Assembly: GCF_032062135.1 (NCBI RefSeq)
Contig: NC_092861.1
Coordinates: 56,651,674 to 56,715,673, forward strand
From: Pyxicephalus adspersus
Lineage: Eukaryota; Chordata; Amphibia; Anura; Pyxicephalidae
Direction of reading: 5' to 3'
Length of the DNA stretch: 64,000 bases
This document shows, one piece after another, positions 11,441 to 25,100 of this stretch. Below the pieces are notes generated by a model, which was given only the letters and a program-made list of their open reading frames with translations, made no database searches and was not told the origin of the DNA. Positions within the stretch are counted from its first letter, which is position 1. Each line of letters opens with the position of its first letter. The position numbers were made by a program, and so were the translations under genes.

Positions 11441-13554
11441 AATACACTTTGTGCATGTACAATTTATAAACAAAATCATATCAAGGGACATGGAGTTGAA
11501 GTAAAACAGCAGCCGTTTGGCTCAGTACACCCTTTCAGACCCAACAGTTGAGGAAACTTGGCAAGGGTTGGTAACACCTGCCATAATTCCTCCCTTACTC
11601 TTCCCTTAACATCCATGTGAACTTGACCTAATAATGATTTTATATTCCTTACCAGTACAGAATGTTATTCTACATAAGTGGTATCATTGCAATTGCAGCA
11701 ATAGAAATGGTAAAAATGTTAGACAATTTAAAAAATGTGGAAATGGGTGCCAAGTTGGCTGTCACGTGCCTGTCCCTTAGATGTTTAGGTCTTCTATTAG
11801 TTTATGGGCTTTTGATTATGTTATGACATATGACAATTATGATTATGACAAGTTAGTTGTGACTGTTTGCAATCCTACAATAGTGATGACCACAAGCAGA
11901 CAGACCAAAAGCTAACCTTTGATATGTAGGGACAATACTTTAGCCTTACAAGACTTGTTTCTAACAATGTTGTTCAGATTTTTTTTTCTTTATAAATGCA
12001 TCTCCCTGAGCAATTCTATAGATATACAAATCATTCAGCACTAAAATACTTCTCCAAACAGGTGCAATTCCAGTGAACTGGTCCTTGTTTATGGCTCATA
12101 CATTGCTGTGCTATTGTGCTATGTTCAGCTTCTTTAAAATGTACAGTATGTCAAGCCAACACATTTGGCTTAGTTCATGAACAGTTTTTTACTGCTTTAC
12201 AAAGGTTTTTCATTATTTTTTTACAAGTGATGACGAAGAAGTTGTTGACTACTCTGAGTCTGTTTGCAGGCAGATAGTCCCGAAATTGCATGCAGAAAGA
12301 TGTGGGGATATTGAGGGCACACTATGGCACAAAAAATTAAAAAATAGCAGAGGAATGTAAATGTGCCAAGTTTGTTATTATCACTATTCTGAGATTTATT
12401 AAATTTCCACTTACAATTTGAATATTTTTATTTACTACAAAGGTGCTGCTATCCTTTATTGTGGAGATGTTTAAAACTGTATAGGGTCACATTTCTGTAA
12501 CATGCTTGTCACGGTGGTAGTAGAATTTGAGTTCCCATAATACAATTTTTTATTTACTTGCAGTCTTGCATTCTGTAGCCGAGTGTCGAAAACAGCTGAA
12601 ATTCAGTGGAAAATGCAGTCTTTAAGCTCTAGGCAACAGCAGAAAGTTTGTGTCCGCCATGGTAACCTGATTTTCAAATGTTATCCAACAGGAAGCTTTG
12701 ATTCTGGCTCAGGATGAAAGCAAGTGCAGAAAATACATTTATCATCCATTACTCTGTCATTTTATATACCGAATGCTCTACATTTTAGTTGTTCAGTTTT
12801 AAACCAAGTACCTGGATACTCTAGCAACCACTTGGCATTCAGCAATGCAATTTTGATCCCATTTGGGTTCTCTTTTCTTTAGGAAAGCATTTATGGTCGT
12901 CTGTTTTGATATATGGTTAAGCACATACACAATAATACACTTTAAACCAGCCGGGGTTTAAACAGAACATAGAAATCTTTCTTCCCCTGTTGCTTTCTAT
13001 TGCTCCAGCTTTCCAACCCACTACAGATGATTCTAGGCTGACAAAAACCTGACTCTGGTATCTTGGTACCCAGCATGCAGCTCTCTGTGTGCAGTCTGCA
13101 GTGTCCCAGGCTTTCTTTTGGCATGTCAAATTTTTCACATACTCTGACAAAAGAGTGAAAGAGTTCCAAAACAAACTCTAACTGACCCATCCAGCTGATT
13201 GTATTGTAAAGTAATTAGTTCTCAAAGATCCTTTAGGTCTATAACTAAGACTCTGTAGAAGTGGTGGTCAACTTAACATTTTAAAGTGGCTGCACAATAG
13301 GGGCACGTTTTTTGTGCATTCAAAATGCATGGACTGTAATGTACCTTGATGCATCATATTTCAGACTATTAAAATGATATAGACCTGAATGGTACAGGAG
13401 CAGATCCTCCAATCTTGTAGGTAAACAACAGTCTGCTTCTGATCTCACTGCCTTTGTAATCAACCCCTTACCTATCTTTTATGAAATCCATTTAAAAGAG
13501 TTTCCAAACTAAGCCCAGGAGACTTCAATCACAGAAATACTTAGGAGAAGGGTG
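11441..13554. other. Intergenic stretch, nothing recognised
   Basis: No gene is supported. A minus-strand frame of 82 codons (12942-13190) starts with ATG and is moderately balanced in composition, but it matches no family I know and has no clear splice partners. The rest is AT-rich unique-looking DNA. Confidence 0.4.
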
Positions 13555-13830
13555 TTTACATTATTATCCAGTATTTATATAGTGCTGGCATATTACACAG
13601 TGCCTTATAAAGCCCATAGCCATATCACTAAATGTCCCTCAAAATGGCTCACAATCTAACGTCCCTACCATAGTCATTTGTCATTTATACAGTCTGAGGT
13701 CAATTTTGAGCGGAAGCCAATTAGCCTAACTGCATGTTTCTGAGATGTGGGAGGAAACCAGAGTACCCAAAGAAAATCCATGCAAACATGGGGGGCACAT
13801 ACTTCTTGCAGACAATGTCCTGGTATCCAC
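13555..13830 (+). repeat. Old dispersed repeat with GTGGGAGGAAACC core
   Basis: It begins with TATTTATATAGTGCTGGCAT, a diverged relative of the ATTACGCAGCACTGTACATT family, continues through CTCACAATCTAACGTCCCTA, and contains ATGTGGGAGGAAACCAGAGT followed by AAATCCATGCAAACATGGGG. The GGAGGAAACC-GAGTACCC-CATGCAAACA pattern is a repeat core I know from many fish and amphibian genomes. It is heavily diverged here, so an old insertion. The exact family is not resolved. Confidence 0.65.
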
Positions 13831-16800
13831 TGAAATCACATTGGAGGGCCTGCATGGGGTGTGCATGTGCTTGTGCAGGACAATGTTATCCTTTGCAGAT
13901 CTAAGGGACTCTTATTCACACCAATTGCTTGGGATGGATGATAAATGACTGTTACTGTGAGCCAGAATTAAGACTGACAGTACATACACTTGTCTGATGA
14001 CAGATGGTATTTACTGAAAAGGGGCAGAAGCTTGGCAGTACTAACACTAGTGATCAATTTATAAAACAGCTGTATAACTTTGCCAAAGCTATACTGCAAA
14101 GCCCAGCACATTTATTAAGCACAGCAGTGTACTTCTAGACTTCGAAGCAAGTGGAGCACAATTAAAATAAATGAAGAACAAAATGCCTGAAGGAGTAAAA
14201 CAGGTTTTTGTGACCTGCAAAGTCATTAGACCAGCCTGTGCTCTAATATCAGAGTTCTGCGTTAAGTAAAGAGCTGTCTGCAGGTTCCACGTCATGACAA
14301 GCACAGTGTGGAATAACCTTTTGGTGTCCAGATGACAGTGATGTAGGCTCTCCACTATAAATAGTGTCCTCGGACTGTGTATGAAATATGTGGAGGCAAG
14401 TTGGCTGGCTCACTGCTGTGGTATTAAAGAAATGATGATGAAAGCAATTAAAGTATGGCTTGTATGACATGACACTTTCGTACATCTGTCCCGTTCATGG
14501 TGTTTTGTATAGCAACCAGGAACAGGAGATGCTGAAGTTAAAATAGGCCCTTCTGGAGTTCATATGTAACACAAATACCAAGTAACTCCAGCAATATAGA
14601 CATAACAGCAACAACAAAAACAGAATTCAATGAATTAGAATCCTGTACAATCATTGAAGTTTTTTCTGCACATGCAGGGATTTGTACGTTTATAAGTGGA
14701 ATAAAAACATTGGTGTGGAAGCCCCTTTTAATCTGCAGCAACTCTAGGGCTTTATTAACTTGACTTTATCCTCAAAAAGGTTTCCAAGCAGAAAAAATAA
14801 TTGAAACCAAATCCTTAATAGATAACAGAAGGAAGCGGAGGGACTGGAAGAATGGCTTTGTTTGAGTGCTAGGACCGGGCCTTATGATATAGGCTTAGCT
14901 TGCTGTGGGATTCCCAGTGTATGTATTTCCTGGAAACTTTCCTCAAAGAAATAGTATTAACGCCTCCGGGACTCAGCAGCCGTTAATAGGATCACTTGTA
15001 AGCTTATTTCTGGTGTACAGGGGAGGGGGCAAAGCTAAAATTTTGGTTATCATTCAGATCCTAGAAACCCAGGCTGATTTCTCCCCTCCCTACTAACAGG
15101 CATTTTTATTGGTGAAATGAAGAGAGACAGGACCTGAGTACTTGCTCTTCTTCTAGAGGTTAATGACCCAGTTAGCAGCTCTTGGCTGCATTTCCCGACA
15201 TTTTGCAGACATCAAGGCCGTGTCTGCCTGCCAAGTACATCCTGTTCCCTGGAGCTTATCCAAACCCTCTCCTATTACTGTGTAATGCGACAAAAAGAGG
15301 AGGAGGGCTAGGGACCAGCCAGAGACAGAAAGAGAAGAGCGCCCAAAGCCAAGCCTTTAGCTGCCAACACTACCTGCACAGACCTTCTGTACATGATGGG
15401 TTAAAGAGCTAGAACACAGGAATCCAGGCACTAGAAAATACATAGAACATCTCATTATTCTTAGAAACAGGGCAAGTGTCTGTAAGCCAAGAGGGTCACA
15501 CAAACACAAGAAGGACTACCACACTGCAACCGTGACACTGATCCCATATCAAGATCAAATTAATCTGCTCAAAAGAGCTTTGTTTAATAAAGTGCGGCAA
15601 TGAGCTATTATGTGCTTTAACACATGGCAACCAACGACAGATCAACTTTCATCGGGTTATACGCAATCTGATATGCGATTTTAACTTTGCATTGCTTCGC
15701 ATCGCTACTCTTTGCATTTACACACCTGTGAACATGTCATGTTTGAATTTACATCATGCATGCTAGGAGAATTTGTATACTGCCGGTATTCTGATGAAAT
15801 GGCCTACCAGATGTCTTATTTCCAGTGCTAAAATCCCATCCTGCTGTCTAACCATAACCCCTCACTACCTGGTTCCTAAACCTAAACTGGTCCTTCCACT
15901 AAAATGAAAGGTCTGCATACATTTAGCTGCCCTCTTCCCCAAAACTCTAGAATGTAGAACTAATGAAGGAAGCTACAATTACCCTTACCCTCGATTTATC
16001 AAAAAGTATATATTTTTTTACAACCAATTATATATATATAAATATATATATCTATATCTATAAACAGTCAAGGAGGAAAAATTATGCAAAATATGCAAGA
16101 AAATAAAAAGACATGCACAGAGAGCATCGCACCCCAATTCATGAAATATAGTCATAACTATTAGTGAGGGTTAGTAAGTCACAATGAATTATAGCAGGTG
16201 CTATTTTTAAATGGAAGTCAGCAATGGGAACCCTGTTTATTTCTAATGACAGGTTAACTTTAAATTTTGCAGCAGGATTGTAAATGTACACAGTCAGGGA
16301 TTTGTGTATTAACTTATATTTTATAAATAAAATAAAAAAAAGGATGAAAGCATTCTTCTATTAATGAGATTATTCCTATTCAATTGCAAATAGTATTTTT
16401 GATGTTATGTATTAGTATTCATACAAGAAATATAACCAAAATATTGTTGTACTTTAGTAATTGTGCATCAGAAATGTCATATGAATGAACCACTAGAGGG
16501 CACCACAGACAAGGTAAATTGGAATAAGTTACAGGTCATGAAACATTACAAGCTCACACATTACATCTGTGTAGGTGTATCTGAGATTCAGGATTACACT
16601 TTACAACCTATAAAGCCTGTTTAATATTCATATACAATACTACTGTAGCTGTGACTGCACAGAATGGTCTTTGATATGCGGACATCATGGATAAATGAAA
16701 TCTCTTTTCTGAGTAATGATTCCTTGGACATTCTTTATGATAGCTCTGCTCTACTCTTCTTCCAGCATGGATCCATCCTCATATGTGTAGTCACACATCA

Positions 16801-17120
16801 GTTGCACTTGCTGCTGGTTTAGTAATCGCAGTGCAGAACTGTAACTGCTAAGCATACTCCAAGCAACTGTGATTAGTGTGTAATTATGGGTATTTAAAAG
16901 TGCAAGGGCTCAAAGTTTCATTTGCTTCTATTTTGCCTTTTTTGGTTACTTTTCTGCTCATCAACATGTTCCTTACCTTAATAAACACCTGGTGATGACC
17001 AAACTGGATGCCTTTGCTTCTCTCTATGCAATGCAGGAAGATCATGGCTAGGCAGGGGGTCGTACACAGCTTCTTAAAGAGACCCTGCCCCTGTTGCATA
17101 CAGTGGGCTGGCTCTTCAGA
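13831..17120. other. Intergenic stretch with one CTCF-like motif
   Basis: No gene was recognised. The part from 14800 to 15420 is less AT-rich and free of known repeats, with open frames of 63-76 codons that resemble nothing. It could hold regulatory DNA, but the sequence alone does not show this. A (TA)-rich stretch lies at 16030-16060. Confidence 0.4.
16490..16504 (+). promoter_or_regulatory. Candidate CTCF binding motif
   Basis: CCACTAGAGGGCACC fits the published CTCF core pattern CCASYAGRKGGCRSY at every position. CTCF sites often mark domain borders between genes, which would suit a position downstream of LPP. A single motif match is weak evidence for occupancy. Confidence 0.35.
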
Positions 17121-17124
17121 ATTA

Positions 17125-17320
17125 TAATTGTTATTATTATTATTATTATTAATAATAATAATAATAAACAGGATTTAAATAGCTTAAACATTTTACACAG
17201 CACTGTAATTAAATAAGGGTTTGCAAATGACAGACGAGTACAGACAGTGACACAGGAGGTGGAGAGGACCCTGTCCGGAAGAGTTTACAATATAGCAGGT
17301 GGGGGAGGTAATACTTGATA
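17125..17320 (+). repeat. ATTACGCAGCACTGTACATT-family repeat, single arm
   Basis: It starts with TTA/TAA triplet runs (17130-17167), then ACAGGATTTAAATAGC, TTACACAGCACTGTAATTAA, GGGTTTGCAAATGACAGACG and GGAAGAGTTTACAATATAGC. This is the same order as the left arm at 11124-11277, in the same orientation and without an opposing arm. Confidence 0.75.
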
Positions 17321-20007
17321 GGAATTATGATTAGTATATAAATAAAACAATAAAAGGAAAAACCGGGGCATTTAGAATTGAAAGGAAAATGCTAGATCAA
17401 CAGCTCCTAAAGAATGGATCAGTACCCAATGCTGACAATGGCAGGACATAAAACAAATAGCTGAAAGAGGACAACCAGCATAGCACAGACAGAGTAAAGC
17501 TGGATAATCCTTGTAGTCCCTAGGACAGGAAATGAGGGGGGATTAAGATACTGGCTGCAGGTTCTAATGCCTATTGTGTGGCAGTTACAATCACAAATCA
17601 TTTCAACACAGCAGGGCTATCTACAAGTGTGCAAAAAGAAAGTTAAGTCTGGAGTTCTGCTTTAGGGTACACTCAAAATGTCAGTTCTCCTTCTATATTC
17701 TGAATGCAGAAAAATGTTTCAGTTTTTAAAAGTGATTGTATGGAGATACCAAGGTTTAAATGTGGCATTTTAATGTGCCTGTTAGCTGAATGATTTTGGC
17801 ACATACATGAACAAATAGGACAGTCAGTGCAATGTGGTCTCACCCAACATTTGCCTTTGTGAGCACAATGCTGCATGATTATTCTGCATTGTGTGCCCCG
17901 GGGTTCCCATTTCAGGTAAAGATTTACATTGGATGAACCATATTCTCTGTTTTACATACCCAGATTCCCTGTTTTTATAAGTTTATTAACAGCATGTTTG
18001 ATTTTCACCTTGCTGCTTTACATGATCAGTAGTTACATGGAAACAATTATATTTAATGTGTTTGTACTAATAATATTAAGGTATTACTATGTGTCTTTTT
18101 TATGGCTTTGCTGATATTTGGGTTATAATTCTTATCTTGGGTCCCAGTACTGTACTACTTTTCTTAATTGGATCCCCAGAAAGTTTGAGAATTAGGAAAT
18201 AAAAAGGTGATTTTAAAAATCTGGGAAGGGAGGCAGTAATCTGAATCTGATGTACCTATGCCTAATAATTGCATTATATCTTTTACAGATTATACAGATT
18301 TTGGAAGATTTCTATCCAGACCAGAAGTAGCTGTTAATCGATAGTGACATGAAATATAGGCAAATGTGTGTGACTATAACATGCATATATATACAGTATG
18401 TACATTAAACAGAAAGGACAAATTTTGATATTATGTGAATCTTCGTGGACTGGTGGAATGAAATTGATGTGACGTTTTCATCTTTGATTCTATACAGGAA
18501 TGGAGCTGCAAATACCATGTCAATACTGTGCCTAGTTCTCATGTGACATTGATGTGTATGTAAGAGGACAATATGATATGATTAAAAGTTCAATATGCTG
18601 CCTCAGTTCAGATGAAGAACACTCAGCCTGTCACTCAGAAAGAAACTTCAGCACAGTCGTCACAAAAAGATGCACTTCACTTCTCTTAGTTTGGAGTTCA
18701 CAGCTCTCAGGTTTTCATTATAATAGTAATAGTTCACTTGAATTACTTTTCGTGTGGACTGACAGGTTTCCAATTACATGAGACATAACTTATTTTTTTC
18801 TTTTGTACAAATAATATATTTTACATTTGAAATACAGAGTTTCAGTAACAATCTATACTAAAAAAATATAATTTATATAAAATATTATAATTAAACATAT
18901 ATTATAATATATTAAACAGAGTAAACACATTTCTGTATTCAGGATGTATGTAAATTCATCACTATAAATAAAACAAACAGTTGTTATCCATGTAAGGTGA
19001 AGTTCAGATGGGTGTTTATCAGGGGTGTAGTCGTAAAAAAAAAGAGAGGGGGCACAGTACTATCCATGATGTGCCCACTATGTCTCTCCATGTGTCTCTG
19101 CACACAGCCATCTCCACCAAAATAAAGAGGAGTGAGGTGGAATATGTGAATAGAAAACTTCTAGTAAAATATAAAATGTGCTCATTTATTCCAATTAACT
19201 AAGAGAGGAAGGGGTGACGTGTAAACCAATCAGGCTTTGCTACATTGCAGAGTACACGGGAAGTTGTCTGACTGAGGGGGTGAGCATAACTTTTACTACA
19301 TCAGTGTGCTGCTACTCTTATCCTGTCCATGACCATGGAAAAATAATGTCCAGGTTTATTGTCATAAGCAAAGCCCATGATCAGGCATATCACTTTAACT
19401 GTAGTACAGAAAAGTGAGGTCAGAATACGATGCTGTCTAATAGGGGAGTTTAGGTTAGAAGAATGGCATGCATTGGCATTGGAATATTAACATGATATGT
19501 TATACATTTTTGATGGCTAAAGCAGAACAAATTTCTATCATGAATTCAGCTTTGCCTATGTTTCTGCTTAATCAATTTTTACCTGTTACTATTACAAGGC
19601 ACCATCACATTTTGTTATACCATATGTGCATGGTATTCATAGCCTGTGCAAAAAAAAAAAAACAAGAGATCCCCAAAGATACCTTTTAGATTTATTTTTG
19701 TTTTAGTAACCCCAAGTGCAGCCAAATAAAAAATGTTTCACTAATATTGTGATTTATTATGCACCTTCATTTTTTTCGTCAAAAACGGATAAAAAAAATC
19801 ATGTCCTAATCCTACAGGGTCTGTCAGTCTGACAATGTATACATGAAGGCTTACATCCCTGTGGAAATGGAGCAATGGTAATACCAACCTGGAAATCTTT
19901 CATTAAAACCCAGAAGATTAAGAACATATGGGCTAACATCAGCATGGCATAGGGTTGCACATTCTCTGCCATCTTGCCAAAAGGTAACCAGTTCAGCCGG
20001 GTATTAA
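17321..20007. other. Intergenic stretch, nothing recognised
   Basis: No exon or known repeat family was recognised. Several short frames (for example 17929-18114 and 19468-19689) are AT-rich and lack motifs. The stretch 18840-18920 is very AT-rich. Confidence 0.4.
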
Positions 20008-20190
20008 TAATAATACTATTAATAATTATAATATTATTATTGATAATAATATTAATAATAAGCTGTATTTATAAAGCTCCAACATATTACGCTGTCCTGT
20101 ACATTACATAATGGTTGCAAATGACAGATACATTGACTTAGGAGGGGTGAACCCTGCATAAAACAGCTTACAATCTAAGAGATTCACGTA
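20008..20190 (+). repeat. ATTACGCAGCACTGTACATT-family repeat, diverged copy
   Basis: ATT/ATA triplet runs (20008-20062) lead into TATTTATAAAGCTCCAACAT, ATTACGCTGTCCTGTACATT, GGTTGCAAATGACAGATACA and CAGCTTACAATCTAAGAG. The order and orientation match the copies at 11124 and 17125, with more substitutions. Confidence 0.75.
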
Positions 20191-20642
20191 TAAGGACTGA
20201 AGCAATCAATCAGGTGATCAAATGTTTACCTTGGGGTGGCACTGTGATTCAACCCCATGGTGACCCAGCATCTAATTATACTCAATAATGCAAACTAAAT
20301 TTTGGTTTGGACCCATTATGACACTTTTGAAAATGAAAGCAATTTTTTTGTAAACAAAGAACAAAGAAACATATTAGAATTTAAAATGTTTACAAAAGCC
20401 CATGATTTTTATTATATAACTTCTAACCCCAATCTGACAAATTGCTGTTCAAACTGCCAGGCATTTCATTTGCTCATAAAGGCCAATGCAAGGTGGAAAA
20501 GATCCATCTATTGCCATACAGAAGAACAAACATACGCCTGTTAATGGCACGGGATCTGAGGAACAGGTCTAGTATGAAATAAACCAATTCACCTCCTCTG
20601 ACATTACATGTGCTGCATACCCTTATCGATATGTAGTTGAGA
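20191..20642. other. Intergenic stretch, nothing recognised
   Basis: A plus-strand frame of 80 codons (20302-20544) has no recognisable motif. Nothing else stands out. Confidence 0.4.
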
Positions 20643-21211
20643 ATGAAAAGAACAAGGGAGAGCAGGGTATTTTCAATGCAGCAGTGTATTATATATCAAA
20701 AGTAAACAAAACAAGTGCAGTGTTACATCACACAATAAGTATATATATTACAATTTCTTATTTTTCCCTAAGCAAAAAGCTGTAGGGAATGTGAAAGGCT
20801 GGACAATAACTCCAATTATGGACGAAAGAAAGCGCAAAGAAGTTGAAGGTGGAATGGATGTTGTGTCCTGACACGTTTCGCCAAAAAATGGCTTCTTCAG
20901 AGGACTTTAAGACATCGAAGTATGACTGCATACAAGATAGGTGTAAATAAATAAATGAATAATGTGTGCAATAATTAATCATATATATTAGCTGTCAAAA
21001 TAAATTGTAAATAAAAATGATCATCCTTTAGCAAAAAATGACTCTATTATCAACATAGGTGGAGGAAAAGATATGGTTAATAAATATGTGTACGCTAAGG
21101 TTATAACATTACATTCACATATGTTCACAAAATGTGTGTTAAACATTTAAACAAACTGTATGGCTAATGAGCAGCATTGAAAATATTCTGCTCTCCCTCG
21201 TTCTTTTTAAT
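20643..21211. mobile_element. Inverted-repeat element, non-coding
   Basis: The left arm (about 20643-20684) reads ATGAAAAGAACAAGGGAGAG and continues CAGGGTATTTTCAATGCAGC. The right arm (about 21170-21211) carries the complement, GCAGCATTGAAAATATTCTG then CTCTCCCTCGTTCTTTTTAA. The arms match at most of some 40 positions, so this looks like a non-autonomous transposon of about 570 bp. Inside, at 20870-20900, is CACGTTTCGCCAAAAAATGG then CTTCTTCAG, a motif I recall from frog repeats. No coding region was found. Its class is not resolved, because the target duplication is unclear. Confidence 0.6.
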
Positions 21212-22100
21212 GGCCCAGGATCACCAGCTTAGGTGCCATGACTGGGCTCCACTGTGCTGCAAACTGTCGCCTAGTATTTAGTGGCCACAGTTTCATGTTA
21301 GAAATATAAAAAATGTATACTTTACATTATGAATAAAATACATTGTTCCCTGGTGGCTAAGCAAATACATTTAAGTGCTAGCTTTCGCTTTTGCAGGATT
21401 ACTACAATCAGATTCTGAGCATCATAATGGACTTCCTAAATTTTATTAATATGGTTATTTATTTTTAAGTAGGTGATAAAACAGGTTAATTAGGATTAAA
21501 CATAAAACATTAAGCTTTATTTCTCATGTAACTCACTGTGATATATTAGCTGTCAAAATAAATTGTAAATAAAAATGATCATCCTTTAGCAAAAAATGAC
21601 TCTATTATCAACATAGGTGGAGGAAAAGATATGGTGAATAAATATGTGTACGCTAAGGTTATAACATTACATTCACATATGTTCACAAAATGTGTGTTAA
21701 ACATTTAAACAAACTGTATGGCTAATGAGCAGCATTGAAAATATTCTGCTCTCCCTCGTTCTTTTTAATGGCCCAGGATCACCAGCTTAGGTGCCATGAC
21801 TGGGCTCCACTGTGCTGCAAACTGTAGCCTAGTATTTAGTGGCCACAGTTTCATGTTAGAAATATAAAAAATGTATACTTTACATTATTAATAAAATACA
21901 TTGTTCCCTGGTGGCTAAGCAAATACATTTAAGTGCTAGCTTTCGCTTTTGCAGGATTACTACAATCAGATTCTGAGCATCATAATGGACTTCCTAAATT
22001 TTTTTAATATGGTTATTTATTTTTAAGTAGGTGATAAAACAGGTTAATTAGGATTAAACATAAAACATTAAGCTTTATTTCTCATGTAACTCACTGTGAT
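20983..22100 (+). repeat. Tandem duplication, 558-bp unit, two copies
   Basis: Copy 1 is 20983-21540 and copy 2 is 21541-22098, with the match running two bases further. I count four substitutions between copies (for example TGTCGCC against TGTAGCC, and GGTTAAT against GGTGAAT), about 99% identity and no indels. The unit starts inside the inverted-repeat element, so the right arm of that element is present twice (about 21170 and 21728). It is either a young duplication or an assembly artefact from two haplotypes. Confidence 0.95.
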
Positions 22101-25100
22101 GACAAATTTCTAAGCCTGAGTAATTTACAATAATTTGGAAAAAATTATCCTACGGTAAAATTGCATTTTAAAAATAGTTTTATTTAGTTCTAAAACTGCT
22201 GCCTGCTCCTAAAGTGGTTTCCATAATAGACTGTTATGGTAATGTTTAATACTTTCCCTATACATATTGAAGGAAATTAAAAACAACAGAGAGGTTGCTC
22301 TTATTGATGTCTCCCAGATTATGCTGTGTCCCTACTGTCATGATCAGATGATCTACTTGCTTTAGTACTTTTTACATAACTGATCTGTTTTATTTATGCA
22401 TTAGTAGTTCTAACTTCATCCTGACCTTACAAATCTTGCAAAAATATTGAACCCAGAAAGAGATAAGCAGCTAACATATCAGGATGAGATCAGCAAGGTA
22501 CATTGAGCATTGAGCTATATAATACCCAGCATGAGTCAGTGGGGGTCCTGCATGATGTCTGAATGGTGAATATATATTTAGAAACAATATATTGTGTGCT
22601 ACCTCTGCTTCTCCATTTAAATGAAGCTATACAAATGTTATGGTAAGGTATAATAAATCAAATCGATGTATTTACACCAGTTTGATTTGGATACACATTT
22701 CATTAGATTAATAACTACATAAGTGAATTTGATGAAGAATATTTTATTTCTACCTGGAATAGGATTTAAAATTATTGTAAGAAATTCACAAGTGTTTTGG
22801 CACAACGTTCAAACACTGATCCCTTATGACCGACAACATGTAGTCTATGTCATGGTAGTGTTTCATGAACACATTGAATCATCGTTCATAATAAAACCAG
22901 TAAGTAAAAAATGTAAATGTGCCACTTACAGTGATTAAAGATCTGGGAAGAATAAAATAAACAAGGGAGCACTGTGTAATTATAAAACAACTTGATTAAT
23001 TTTTAGATTTTTTACTTTATTTTTCACCTTGTGGGTTTGATTTACTGATGTACTGTGCAGGCTGTCAGCAGAAATGTATGCCATCTTTGGAGATACTCCC
23101 ACAGATTTATATTATGTGGGATACATGTGTAGGTTTGGTCTCTTTAGCCAATCGTTATACACTGTCAACATGTACAGTAAGTGAATGATAACAGTATGCG
23201 AGTAAGTGCATGAGAATGTGTTCAAAGAAATGAGACCATGATATCTTTAGTTATTAGGAAGATGTGTTATTTTTTAGACCAGTTTAGAAATCTATGCAAG
23301 CTACTATTTTGGTTTCCTACATTCAGGCTCCATTTTATTAAAATTTCTTTAGGTATTTTATAATAATTGGCACCTTGTTTTCCCAGTGACCCTTGTTTCC
23401 TTATTTCTTATCCCAGAGTAGAAAGGATAAAAAGTGAAGGGGATTTTTACAGCACAGTACATCAATCACATATTTTCCGTGTGGACTGGCTACATACTCT
23501 GTAATCATTTTTAGTATGGTATATGAACTGTTTTAATTGTCAGGATAATACAGCACTGCTTAGCCACTCTTATGGTTCATGCATCCCTCCAATGTTAAAT
23601 ATTCAGGGGGTGACAAACTGTCTTGGTGGCTTCTTGTGTCAAGATCCAGATCATCTACAAAGCAACCCTGGGCACAAGCCTAGAAATCGGTGGATGCCCA
23701 CTGGACCCACAACAACTGTTACACCTCTGCACTAAACTAAGAGATATGGCACACTTTGGTTCTACTTCACAAGAAAGGGTGGACTTTTAGACGGTGTTAT
23801 ATGACATGACTATGCATATTTATTACCAACTACTGAGGTCCTCCCTACCTTCTACTCCTGGCAGAACAAGACTACAAAGACTATAATTAAGTCCTGTCCT
23901 TCCACCCACATTGCCAATCTTAGATCTATTGAGTACCTCAGCTTGTAAAATCTCCAGCATTCAACACCCTTCTGATGTGTGAGATGTTCTGTAGTTTTCT
24001 TGGCTAGTGTCATCACTATGACATCACTATCACTCTAGGATATCTAAATCCCTTCTGTTTTAATGGGAAATGTTGTACACTATAGCTTTATTGCGTTTTG
24101 TCTAATGAAATATAAATTGCTGCCTAATCCACCCAACCAGTGTCAGACTAAGTGAGCGAGATGAGCCATGTTATATATTGGAATAATTTTCAATGCTGAA
24201 TCTCAAAAAGTGGCAACATGATTGTGACAATTGATTTGTTCATTAGTTTGTAGAAATGTCTCCTCAAACAATGTGAGGGAATTCCCTTTCTTGACTGATG
24301 GTTACAATTGAACGAATTGGCCTTTAATCTTGCTTTGATGGCAAGTCAAATATTGGTTTTATTGCCTGTTTTATTCTATGTAACATTGGTGATCAGACAA
24401 TTAAAGGTAGCCAATCTCCCTAAAAATGACAAAGGTAGAAATTTAAACATTTTAGTGGTTCTATCCCCTCCCCACTATCCCCAAATTTAAAAAAAAAAGG
24501 TCTTTTTTATACTTCAATTCTTCACAAATTCATTATTACAGAATGCAGAACCATCCCAGAATGATTTGTCATTATATCAGCAGCCAAATGAGCAAGTTTT
24601 GTTCTTGTCCAGTATTTTTGGGAGCAGATCCTGCCTTGTGACATTGCACCATTAGGCATGATCTCAGCCATAAACATCACTTTCTTGTGTACAATATTTG
24701 TGTGTGCACTTTCACTAAAGCAGTTCTTTTAGCCAGTAATCAATCTTTTCAGGACTCCTGGTGCATTGGTGCCACAACTAATTAACATCAAACTACATCC
24801 AAATAAGCCATGTCTTCAGTTTAGACTTGTTTTCATCTTTTTGGCTTGGAGTACCGCAATGAAAGTTTTTACTATTGTCATTTAATTTGACAAGGAACAC
24901 AAGGCGTTTTTTTTCTATTTAACTAATAAACAATGTTCTGGAAATCCAAAAAAAGACAGAAATTATTATTATTTACAACATTGTTCCTCTTTCTGAGAAA
25001 TGTCTTAATCCTGGAGCCTTGCAGCGTCTGATCAGCTGGTATTTGCTTTCTGCAGTTCGCTCTCTGGTACTGTTTCTCATTAACAAAAATAGTTTTCTAG

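Noticed and set aside
12942..13190. 82-codon minus-strand frame starting with ATG
   Set aside because: It reads like ordinary protein in composition, but matches no family I know, has no clear splice sites or partners, and an overlapping second frame on the same strand is also open. Not enough to call a gene.
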